From Azolla pinnata (Eukaryota; Streptophyta; Polypodiopsida; Salviniales; Salviniaceae), in contig JBBBWG010010290.1 of assembly GCA_037176905.1 (NCBI GenBank), positions 1 through 21,909 of the forward strand: a stretch of 21,909 nucleotides of DNA, written 5' to 3'. Positions within the stretch are counted from its first letter, which is position 1; each line of letters starts with the position of its first letter. The notes below the pieces were generated by a model. That model was given only the letters and a program-made list of their open reading frames with translations, searched no databases and had not been told where the DNA came from. Position numbers and translations under genes: made by a program. Below, in pieces: positions 1-11,340 of the stretch.

Positions 1-353
1 GGAACGATTGGAACTGTACCTCTCTGGCTTTGCCTTGTTTGCCCGGAAGCTTTGCCTCTCTGTAAGCCCCCTAAATGCAGGGGAAGAGGTTAGGTGCCAT
101 CGACTGCGAATACGAATCTGTATATACATATATACATAGGGAGTTGTTAGTTGCTTGCCAGTTTCGAAATCGTCTGATCACACGTTTCGTGAGACTCTGC
201 TCTGATGCACTGGCCTCATGCGCAGGTCCTCATGGGAGAATCAGAAAAGCCTTCTCCTATTCTTTTCTTTTTTGATACGTGTCGAAATCGCAGACTGTCG
301 ATGACGACAAAGCTTGTCGACCATTTCATCGCAATCATCGCTGTTTGACTCAC
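1..353. other. No recognisable gene
   Basis: I see no recognisable coding domain, RNA gene or mobile element here. There is a short TATA/ATATAC-rich stretch around 120-140. Short open frames exist on both strands but have no family motifs and no supported splice structure. If the candidate minus-strand exon at 354-490 is real, this stretch would begin its downstream intron. Confidence 0.4.
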
Positions 354-490
354 CGTTCAAGATCTCGGGGTCTCTGACCCCACTGCCGAGTTCCGACGAG
401 TCATTGCTGAAGTTGCTGGGGGGGGGTTTGACACCTGTTGCGCTTGATGCACTCGGCTGACGTGTTAAAACGGCAGATCGCTTCAAGACT
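354..490 (-). CDS. Candidate internal exon of an unrecognised minus-strand gene
   Basis: On the minus strand a pyrimidine-rich tract ends in CTGCAG at 496-491. A 137-nt open stretch follows and stops at a strong donor, G|GTGAGT, with the GT at 353-352. The frame that fits reads VLKRSAVLTRQPSASSATG and onwards, and is rich in Ser, Pro and Asn. I recognise no domain, and the neighbouring exons could not be placed: upstream the array begins, and downstream the window ends. It is a guess from splice-site shape and composition, and could be chance. Confidence 0.2.
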
Positions 491-690
491 CTGCAGCAGA
501 GACAAATCAGATGGGGCTAAATTTTTGGGCGATGCAGAACTGGCTAATTTTGGGGGCCGCTCCTAAACCCGGCATGACAAGATTATGCTGGTCAGATTGA
601 CCAAAATCAGGTAACGACTCCGGTGCCCCAGAGTCATTGCTTACGCGAGGGATTCAGAGGGGGAATCTAGAGTCGAGGCACATCCAAAAG
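491..690. other. Intergenic stretch, no gene seen
   Basis: No coding signal is seen. An AAGAAG-type microsatellite begins at about 700 and grades into the pentamer array that follows. Confidence 0.4.
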
Positions 691-1850
691 CCGTCCAAAA
701 AAGAAGAAGAAGAAGAAGCAAAGCCCTTTACAAGGAGCCAGCGACAAGAATCAAGTCAGGTCAAGTCAAAAGCAACAACAGAAGCCAAGGCTGACAAGGA
801 GTCGAGAGGCAAGTCAGTCCAAGTCAAGTCAAGTCAAGCCATAAGTCGAACCAAGAATCAAGTATACAAAGCGAGTAGAGTCGAGAAAAGTCAAGAGAAG
901 TCACGTAAAGTCAAGTAAAATCAAACAAAGTAAAGCGAAGTCAAACAAAGTCAAGCCAAGTAAAATGAAGCCACAAAAGTCAAATAAAGTCAAGTCAAGT
1001 CAAAGTAAAAAATTCAAACAAAGGACAAAAAAGTCAAGGCAAATAAAAGTAAAAAATTCAAACAAAGGCAAAAAAGTCAAGTCAAGCCACGAAAAAGTCA
1101 ACAAATTAAAATAAAGTCAAGCCGAGTAAAAAAGGTCAAATAAAGTCAAACAAAGTAAAATAAAAGTCAACCAAGCCTAATAAAGTCAAGACAAGCAATC
1201 AAAAGGCAAGTCAAGTCAAACAAAAATCAAAGAAAAGTAAAGTCAAGAAAGTCAAGAAAGCAAGAAAGCAAAGTGAAGTCAAGAAAAGTCAATTCAGTCA
1301 AGAGAGTCAAGTGAAGTCAAGAAAAGTAAAGTCAGTCAAGACAGTCAAGTGAAGTAAAAAAAGTCATGTCAGTCAAGAAAGTCAAGTGAAGTAAAAAAAA
1401 CTCAAGTCAGTCAAGAGAGTCAAGAAAGTCAAGTCAAGTCGAGAAAGTCAAGAAAGTCAAGAAAGTCAAGTGAAGTAAAAAAACTCAAGTCAGTCAAGAG
1501 AGTCAAGAAAGTCAAGTGAAGTCAAGAAAGGTAAAGAAAGTCAAGAAAGTCAAGTGAAGTCAAGAAAGTCAAGAAAGTCAAGTGAAGTCAAGTGAAGTCA
1601 AGAAAGTCAAGAAAGTCAAGAAAGTCGAGAAAGTCGAGTCAAGTCAAGTCAAGAAAGTCAAGTCAAGAAAGTAAAGTGAAGTCAAGAAAGGTAAAGAAAG
1701 TCAAGAAAGTCAAGAAAGTCAAGAAAGTCTAGTGAAGTCTAGTGAAATCAAGAAAATCAAGTTAGTGAAGAAGGTCAAGAAAGGTAAAGTGAAGTCAAGT
1801 CAAGTCAAGTCAAGAAAATCAAGTGAAGTCAAGTCAAGTCAAGGGGAGAA
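690..1850. repeat. Degenerate GTCAA/AAGTC pentamer array
   Basis: About 1.15 kb is built from AAGTC/GTCAA pentamers mixed with AAGAAAGTC (9 bp) and AAGTGAAGTC (10 bp) modules. My hand count gives about 70 GTCAA words, all on the plus strand. The array is degenerate from about 750 to 1250 (AAATAAAGTC, CAAAGTAAAG variants) and more regular from about 1250 to 1850. The strand shown is rich in A and G and poor in C and T. The reverse complement of AGTCAA is TTGACT, which fits the W-box consensus TTGAC(C/T) bound by WRKY factors. The array ends about 150 bp upstream of the TATA box of the beta-amylase gene. An open frame at 637-918 is a by-product of this composition. Confidence 0.9.
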
Positions 1851-1856
1851 GCGAGA

Positions 1857-2010
1857 CACGTGTGTGTAGAAGAATGGACTGTGTTTTTTTTTGGGGCACG
1901 TGGCATCTCGTAGAGAGAGAGAATGGCCACACGTGCCAAGCTCCACATCCTCTCTCTAGGCCCCACATCCTCTCTCTAGGCCCCACATCCTCTCTCTACT
2001 CTCTATAAAA
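1857..2010 (+). promoter_or_regulatory. Beta-amylase promoter: three G-boxes, tripled 20-bp motif, TATA box
   Basis: Three perfect CACGTG palindromes lie at 1857-1862, 1897-1902 and 1930-1935. The second sits in GGCACGTGGC and the third in CCACACGTGCC, both ABRE-like contexts. A 20-bp unit, C(T/C)CCACATCCTCTCTCTAGG, is present three times in tandem at 1941-2000. TATAAAA follows at 2004-2010, about 247 bp before the start codon. G-boxes and ABREs are bound by bZIP and bHLH factors in ABA and light responses. Control of this gene by them is an inference from position. Confidence 0.7.
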
Positions 2011-2035
2011 AACAGAAAAACCACGAAGAAGAAGA

Positions 2036-2256
2036 AGAAGAAAACCATCGCCATCGCCATCGCCATCGCCATCGCCATCGCCGCTTCCTTCCTCCCTCTT
2101 GTAAATACTGTTTCCTGTTCCCTCGAGCTCCCTAACCCTAACCCTATCCCTAACCCTAACCCTTCGCCTCTGATTCCTTGGATCTTCACCGCTTCCTGCA
2201 ACACCCTTCCTCTTCTTCTTCTCCTTCTCCTTCTCCTTCTTCTTCTTCTTCGTTCT
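2036..2256 (+). promoter_or_regulatory. Likely 5' leader of the beta-amylase gene with telo-box run
   Basis: The leader is inferred from the TATA box, with transcription expected near 2035. It holds a GAA run (2025-2043), a CATCGC hexamer run (2045-2083), a telomere-like stretch of CCCTAA(C) repeats at about 2130-2163 and CTT/TTC runs just before the ATG. The CCCTAA stretch contains telo-box-like cores, which are common in plant leaders and promoters. The exact transcription start is not visible. Confidence 0.5.
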
Positions 2257-5413
<3,157 letters not shown>

Positions 5414-6701
5414 AACCAAGGAAAGATATGGAAGTAAGCTGATGCTGTTTTCTTCCTGACATATATATATATATCGATATCGAAGTAGGATCTAGTACTA
5501 CTTTCTGTCCATGATCAATACTCTGGATTCAGCAAAGCCCTATTTGCCATATGTCTATGAATATAGATATAGATTTAGAATCTACTACTACTACTACTAC
5601 TACTATCCTTCCATGATCAATACCGTGGATTCTTCACATTTTCTGCTCTAGATGCTATTGGGCCTTTTGCTAAGGTTTACCGAAAAGTTGTACAGTCTTT
5701 TCCTGTTGGCGTGTTATCTTTTTGTTTATATTTTTTTCCCTCCCAGATAGTGTTCTTGGCTTCCACCACACCAGAGAGCAGCCATGATCTTTGGCTTTCT
5801 ACTTTGGTGCTTTGGGACTTGTAGCTCCATTTACACATTTTGTGGAGAAGGAATTCATATAAGATTTGTCATGTAAATGTGCCGATGGGCATTGTGTTCG
5901 GTGTACTAGTATATTCAATGTGGTGGGAATGATTCAATCTCTGGAGCTTGTAAGGGTGACGTAATGCCATTACTGATGATAGCTATGTTGGTCTTGTGAG
6001 GGTATCTTACTCACTGTCTTTACTCTCTAGAAGGGTGTTTTCACCCATTCCTTGTTTATCCCTCTCTAGAAGGGCCATCTATGTCGGTCTTTGTTGGCTA
6101 GACTTGGTCAAGTATTCTGTGATTTACAGATTCCCTCATCATTCCTTTGACTTTGATTGATAGAGCTGGTCCAGGTACTCCCTGATTCTGCAGGGTTTTG
6201 ACATTATTAGGCACTCTTGGGCGTGCTTTTTGTAACAAGACTCGGAAGTGTTTCAAGATTTTCTTGGGAATCTCCATCATTTCGTCTGACCGTGTTGTGT
6301 ATATAAAGCTTTGTCAATATCCCTTGGTCAAACGCATCTTGGTGATGCCCTGACTTGCCCAGCTTCACCTCTTAACATCAAATCAAAGCTTATGAAATCT
6401 GTAAAGAAGCAATGGTGGTTAGAGGGTGATGCAGCGCACATATTGAAATTTTTTCCATTAGAAAATCAGGCCAGAGTTCATTATAATTTGATTCACCCAG
6501 TTTTATTCAGCAGTAGAAGGTTTGTTATTGCAATTTCCCTGTCATCAGATACAAAGCTCAGTCTTCGCGGTGCAGGTATACTTTGATTTGATACAAATCT
6601 CAGTCTACTGTGTGCAGGTATGGTGGTAAGTATTAGATGCAAATCTTAGTCTTCTGTGTGCAGGATTGCTGGTAAGTTTTCATTAGAGACAAATCTCAGG
6701 G
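5414..6701. other. Beta-amylase 3' region and intergenic DNA
   Basis: The stretch starts with the beta-amylase 3' UTR; its end is not clear. It contains an AT run (about 5459-5474), a CTA run (about 5583-5604) and a direct repeat of about 38 bp centred on CCATGATCAATAC at about 5495-5533 and 5595-5633. Two diverged copies of a motif of about 34 bp ending in TTACAG or CTGCAG lie at about 6097-6130 and 6160-6194. From about 6540 to 6700 a unit of about 57-60 bp containing CAAATCTCAGTCTTCTGTG recurs three to four times. Open frames at 6098-6280 (-) and 6311-6586 (+) carry no recognisable domain. Confidence 0.5.
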
Positions 6702-6830
6702 CTTCAGTGATCAGAATCATCTCCCTTCATTCATTGTGGTAAAGAACGTGACTGTACGAAGCAGTGATTGAAATCATCTTTCCTTCCTTCATTCAGGTAA
6801 AGAACTCTTCTTTGTGAAACTGTATGAAGC
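6702..6830 (-). pseudogene. Two decayed tandem copies of the centrin last exon
   Basis: Read on the minus strand, 6830-6762 and 6763-6702 each begin near TACAG and continue with words resembling the true last exon at 6950-6898: an AGAGTTCTT-like run, an AATGAAG-like run, then GATGATTTC or GATGATTCT. The closer copy keeps an ACAG acceptor-like end. It has lost the reading frame through a one-base shift and no longer encodes the EF-hand Glu residues. These look like tandem duplications of the final exon plus flank that decayed. The flank itself also contributes to the repeats at 6540-6700. Confidence 0.6.
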
Positions 6831-6897
6831 AAGAACCACACATTGACCACAATTTTTCTAAGTCTTCTCTGTGCGGATATGCTTTGCTCGGAGTCTT

Positions 6898-8196
6898 TCA
6901 GTCGTCGAAATCGTCTTTCTTCATTATGTTGAAGAACTCTTCTTCATTAACTGTATTATTAAGCAAAATCGCATCAAACAACATTATTTGATATTTGTGA
7001 TTCAACTTTTAGGTGGTTTTGACCAAAATCACGAGGGAGATCATCATGGAATGCAGCACTTACTTCCTCCATCTTGGTCATTATCAACTGCAGAGAAGAG
7101 ATGAAAACAGAGCTCATCATACCGTAAGATTGAAATAGAAAACTGTTGATAAAGGGAGCATGCATGTCTGAAACTTACATTCCTCGATCATAGATCCGAG
7201 CTCTTCATCTGTGATATGTTCACCAAGATCCCTTGCAACCTTCCTCAAATTCTTGAGCTATGGAACAGAGGAAGAAGAAGATGGATCATTAGACTATTTG
7301 GCTGACAGAGTGTGACAAACACATCAGTATTTTGATCCCCCAAGACTAATTTGGCGGGCACAACAAAGAGGCGATTTGATTTCTTTACCGTTATCTTTCC
7401 CGTCTCATCCTCATCGAAGATCTTGAATGCTTTCGCAAGCTCTTCATTCGGATCCCTCTCCTTGTATTTCAAGGAGACTGATACGGATGGCAAAGTGAGA
7501 AGTCAAATTGACAGGTATGTGGATATGCATTAAGCAGATTCAATGTGTTGAATGAGAATCATAACATGTTTGTGATGATGGTGCAGAGCAACTCAGATTA
7601 GGTTAGTTTCCATTTGGAAAACGTACGAATCTCCGTGAATTCGTCCATGTCGACTTCATCGGTGTTGCCATCTTTGGTGTGCTCCTCCATCAGTGCCTTC
7701 ACGTCGGCTTTCTTGACATCGAAGTCCAATGCGCGCATTGCGAGCTGCCAAGAAGAAGAAGAAGAAGAAGAATAAGAAGAAGAAGAAGAAGAAGAAGATG
7801 ATGATGATGATGATGATGAAGAGATCCGATATGAACCTTGAGCTCCCGATAGGTGATTCGCCCGCATTTCTTGGTGTCAAAGAGCTGGAAAGCCATATGG
7901 ATCTCATTGAGATTATCCTCAGAGATGGCATGAAGGGAACGAGCCCCCGGCGCAGGGGCATGGCGCCCTCCATGATGGATGTTGTTGTTGTTGTTGTTGT
8001 GGCTTATACGATGGTAATGGTGAGGATGATTCTGTTGCTGCAGCTGATGGTGGTGGTGGTGGTGGTGTTGCTGGAGATGGGTACCAGAGATGGCTTGCTG
8101 CCCAGCATTGAACTGCATATGAGAGCTATTCCCAGCATTGAGCTGCATATTGGAGGTATTGTATGGAGCCATACAATGCTGTTGCTGCATTTGGTT

Positions 8197-8227
<31 letters not shown>

Positions 8228-8718
8228 GCTTGTGCTTGTTGTTGTTGTACTGCTTCTTGTTGCTGTTGCTGCTGCTGGTACATCTGATTAGGAGGAGGAG
8301 GAGGAGGAGAAGATAGTGATGGTGGTGATGATGATGATGATGATGAATTGGGAGGGAGGCTGAGCCGCAGCAGAGCTGCACTAGCCATGGCTGCAGACGC
8401 GGAGCTCGTGCCATGCTGCGCTGCGACGACCTCGTGCTCCTGCTCCTGATCACCTCCTCCTCCTCCTCCTCCCAGATGATGATGATGATGATGAGAATGA
8501 GGATTGCTCTGCAGGTAGCTGCTGCTCCCACCCGAGCTCCATCTCCTCTGATGATGATGATGATGCTGATGATGAGGATGAGGATGAGGATGAGGATGAT
8601 TCTGCTGCTGGTAATGTTGCTGCTGCTGCTGCTGCTGAGACTGATGATGATGATCATGCTGAGGATGCTGATGATGAGGAGCTGTGGAGAGATTGGCTAT
8701 GGCGCTCTGCATCATCAT
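6898..8718 (-). CDS. Centrin-3-like EF-hand protein with Gln/His/Asn-rich N-terminal extension
   Basis: Exons on the minus strand run 8718-7837, 7744-7627, 7477-7389, 7257-7179, 7087-7064 and 6950-6898. All introns are GT-AG and the frame closes to 414 aa. Centrins are Ca2+-binding proteins of microtubule-organising centres, nuclear pores and DNA repair. Residues 265-414 align with centrin: the segment LAMRALDFDVKKADV is what I recall from centrin-3 (Cdc31-like), as is IEEFDNDQDG near the end. EF1 (loop 281-292), EF2 and EF3 (355-366, Asn at position 12) are non-canonical. EF4 (391-402, DNDQDGGINEEE) is canonical. Residues 1-264 are runs of Gln, His, Asn, Ser, Gly and Pro, absent from ordinary centrins of about 165 aa. 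Islands such as NTSNMQLNAGNSSHMQFNAG argue that the extension is translated. The first in-frame ATG is at 8718; the reading frame itself opens upstream at a TTG. The N-terminus is less certain than the centrin core, because other frames are also open through the microsatellites. Confidence 0.85.
7745..7836 (-). repeat. Centrin intron 1 built almost entirely from CTT and CAT microsatellites
   Basis: This 92-bp intron reads on the minus strand as a donor (GTTCAT), a CAT run, then about 15 CTT units with one ATT interruption, and an acceptor (TTGGCAG). The CTT run serves as the polypyrimidine tract. Neighbouring coding DNA has similar runs, so the intron looks remodelled by slippage. Confidence 0.75.
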
Positions 8719-8936
8719 CTCTTGTCTTCTCAACTCTTTGTTTCCTTCTCTGTTTCCCTTTTTTTCTGCGCGGTTCTCAAACTGTCAAATTGGGGAAGAA
8801 GACCTTTTGTTCCCCATGTATATAACGACTTTTTAACTGCCCAACTTCCCAAGAACGCCCAAAATAAATAAATAAATAAATAAACAAACAAGAGAGCGTT
8901 TTTTCACATTTCAACTAAACCCTAAATTTCTTTTTT
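8719..8936 (-). promoter_or_regulatory. Likely centrin promoter and leader
   Basis: On the minus strand a TTATATA element lies at 8825-8819, about 100 bp upstream of the chosen ATG, so a leader of roughly 70 nt is plausible. Upstream of it is an AAAT microsatellite (about 8862-8884), then the telomere-like array. The transcription start is an inference from TATA position. Confidence 0.4.
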
Positions 8937-9275
8937 TTTAGGGTTTCAGGACCTGAAACCCTAAACCCTAAAACCCTAAACCCTAAACCCTTTAGGGTTT
9001 CAGGACCTGAAACCCTAAAATCCTAAATTCTAAACCCTAAACCCTAAACCCTTTAGGGTTTCAGGAGATTAAACCCTAAAACCCTAAACCCTAAACCTTT
9101 TAGGGTTTCAGGACATTAAACCCTAAAACCCTAAACCCTAAACCCTTTAGGGTTTCAGGACATTAAACCATAAGACCCTAAACCCTAAACCCTTTAGGGT
9201 TTCAGGACATTAAACCCTAAAACCCTGAACCGTAAACTCTAAACCCTAGACCCTCAAACCCTCAAACCCTAACCC
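8937..9275. repeat. Interstitial telomere-like array with inverted units
   Basis: Runs of CCCTAAA are interrupted by six copies of TTTAGGGTTTCAGG, which begin at 8937, 8991, 9052, 9099, 9146 and 9193. Spacings are 54, 61, 47, 47 and 47 bp, so the longer ones exceed the shortest by exactly 7 or 14 bp, one or two telomeric units. In the first two copies the element continues as an almost perfect inverted repeat (14-bp arms around one base) ending in CCTGAAACCCTAAA. In the later copies the right arm has changed to CATTAAACC or GATTAAACC. The 3' end decays into CCCTAGA and CCCTCAAA variants. It lies about 200 bp upstream of the centrin start codon. Confidence 0.9.
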
Positions 9276-9488
9276 TCGGAACACCAGACAAATCACCGAA
9301 ACTAACATTTGTCGCATTTTCGACTAAACCCCTGGAATTATTTGTCCCTTCATTGGGTTCATCAATTCGCTGCTTGCTGCTGTTTAGCCTTGATCGATTG
9401 CAGCTCCTTGCATAAATCTCTTGCATCGGATTTTCTTTTTTTTTCCCAAACAAGTTTTTAAGGTAGCGGAACTTAATCAGTTCCCAGA

Positions 9489-9728
9489 CCTTTGTCGTGG
9501 TCCTTTATAAACCGATGTCAACGAGGTTTCCATTCCAGTTTTAGATGGGAATGGTTCTTCCCTCAATCTTGTAAACCCAATGTGTTTTGTCTAATCCAAA
9601 TTTATATACCTTTGTCGTGGTCCTTTATAACCAATGTCAATGAGGTTTTCCATTCCAATTTTAACCGAGAATGGTTCTTCCCCCGAATCTTGTAAAAACC
9701 CAAATTGTTTTGTCTGATCCGAATTCGC
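9489..9728. repeat. Imperfect tandem duplication, 120-bp period
   Basis: Copy 1 is about 9489-9608 and copy 2 about 9609-9728. Both start with CCTTTGTCGTGGTCCTTTAT and share AATGGTTCTTCCC and TTTTGTCT(A/G)ATCC. They differ by scattered substitutions and small indels. No coding domain was recognised in either direction. Confidence 0.85.
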
Positions 9729-10980
9729 AAGCCATCATGTCCCATGAAGACCAATGTGTTTTTGGAATCCCTCTCCCTTCTGCAACATGTGCAAGGATAC
9801 GCAAAACCTGCATCCAAATTTGTTGTGTCATCTTGCATGACTATAAACCTTGAGCAATGATTGATTCTTCGGCCTCGTCACAGCAAGGACACCTAGTATC
9901 TGAATTGGGCAACTTCAACCGTTTTCTTACCGATATGACTCTTTGCACAGTTAGCCATTCGGAACAAAATAATGCGTTACGATTGTTCTCGGCAAGAGAA
10001 AATTTTCAATTAACAAAAAAAAAACAGTTTAAAACTGGATTTTTTGTGGTAATATAGGCATTATTATCATGGGATAGTTAAAAGAAACAAATGCAAAAGA
10101 AGAATTAACTCATGGCCCCAGAAAAAAAGAGAGTAAATTGTTAGAAAACAGAAGGTAACATCGTGCTCGCAATCCTTCAGGCTTTCTGATCTCGTCAAAG
10201 AGCACACGATCGTTGTCATTACAGATTACAGATCGAGTAAACCCCCCCCCAGATCTTCTGAGGGGGGCTATTAGCAATTCGATTTCTGGAGAGGACAATT
10301 TCGACCGAGAATCGCGCTCTCAGGATCGCGATTTCTCCTCGGGCCCCTTCCCTCTGGCTCGCTGCTTTTTTTTTGTTGTTTCTGGCATCTTTCTGCGGCC
10401 TTAAAATACACAGGGGAGAAAAAAAAAAAGAGAACTGGCGTTTCATCGATCGAACGTACGTCTTCTTCTTTCTGGTCTGGAGATCGGGGCCGTATGAGGA
10501 TGATGCTGGGTCCTGTGACCAGAACCCAGACTTTCTTCTCCTGTGGTCCATAGCTTACACTCACTCCCCTGCAGAGCAGAGCAGAGCAGAAGAAAAAAGA
10601 AAAGGAAAGAGAAAAGGAAAAGCAACAACAGACGCCTTTCACGGGCTTTGCGACCAACCTACTCCTCCCATGCCAGAATCGCCCGAACCAAGATCTGTTA
10701 CTTAGTTTGCTTGTTGTTCATTGGTTGTGGGCACAGTCAGAACCTGCAACATCTGTTCTCTTCACTGAACCGATGTACTGCGGAGACGATGACAATGAAT
10801 GATATCCCCCCCCTAAAAGAATATCCTTCCATTAGTTTTAACCCAGATTTACATAGCACAAAACTTACAGACTTAAAAATAGTTTCTTCTCGATCGCTTT
10901 TGGCCACCCTATTCCCCTTGTCGATCATCATCCTACTGCTCGAACTTCTCCCTATGCGACTGGAGCGATGACGACGACCC
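9729..10980. other. Intergenic DNA, no gene recognised
   Basis: I found no coding domain or RNA gene. Notable items are a C9/G6 inverted repeat around AGATCTTCTG at 10242-10267, A-runs at about 10420-10430, and a purine-rich stretch at 10575-10625. Several short open frames (for example 10271-10657 minus) lack any recognisable motif. Some of it could be the remnant of a leader or of an old element, but nothing supports a specific call. Confidence 0.4.
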
Positions 10981-11231
10981 GTGGATATTGTTGTTGTTGA
11001 TGCTGCTGCTGTTGCCGATGCTGATGATGTGGACGGTGGTGATGCTGATGATGATAACAACGATGATGCTATGCTGCGGTTGGTGATGATGATGATGGTG
11101 ATGGTGATGATGATGTTGTTGTTGTTGTTGTTGTTGGTGGTGGTGATGATCATGATGGTGAGGTCGTCGTCGTCGTCGTTGTTGTTGTTGGTGGTGGTGA
11201 TGATGATGATGATGGTGAACGACGATGTTGG

Positions 11232-11269
<38 letters not shown>

Positions 11270-11340
11270 GTGAGTGGCGATGTTGTTGCTGATGTTGTTA
11301 CTGCTGCTGATGATGGTGGTGATGATGATGATGATGATTA
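10981..11340. repeat. GTT / GAT / GTC trinucleotide microsatellites
   Basis: Runs of GTT, GAT and GTC follow one another almost without break, including a GAT run of about a dozen units near 11230-11270. They resemble in composition the runs encoding the Gln, His and Asn tracts of the centrin gene. The end of this block (11335-11400) grades through ATGATGCCC words into the CATG minisatellite. Open frames here in both strands are artefacts of the repeats. Confidence 0.9.

Noticed and set aside
7729..8316. Plus-strand open frame with Lys, Met, Val and Leu runs
   Set aside because: It is antisense to the centrin gene and made of microsatellite translation; the minus strand carries the EF-hand sequence and matching splice sites.
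8937..9275. CRISPR-like regular repeat spacing
   Set aside because: The spacers are themselves telomere units and differ by 7-bp steps; there are no unique spacers and the context is a plant nuclear genome.
10242..10267. C-run/G-run inverted repeat as a terminator or switch
   Set aside because: Homopolymer runs pair trivially and no transcript unit is supported here; bacterial-type terminators do not apply.
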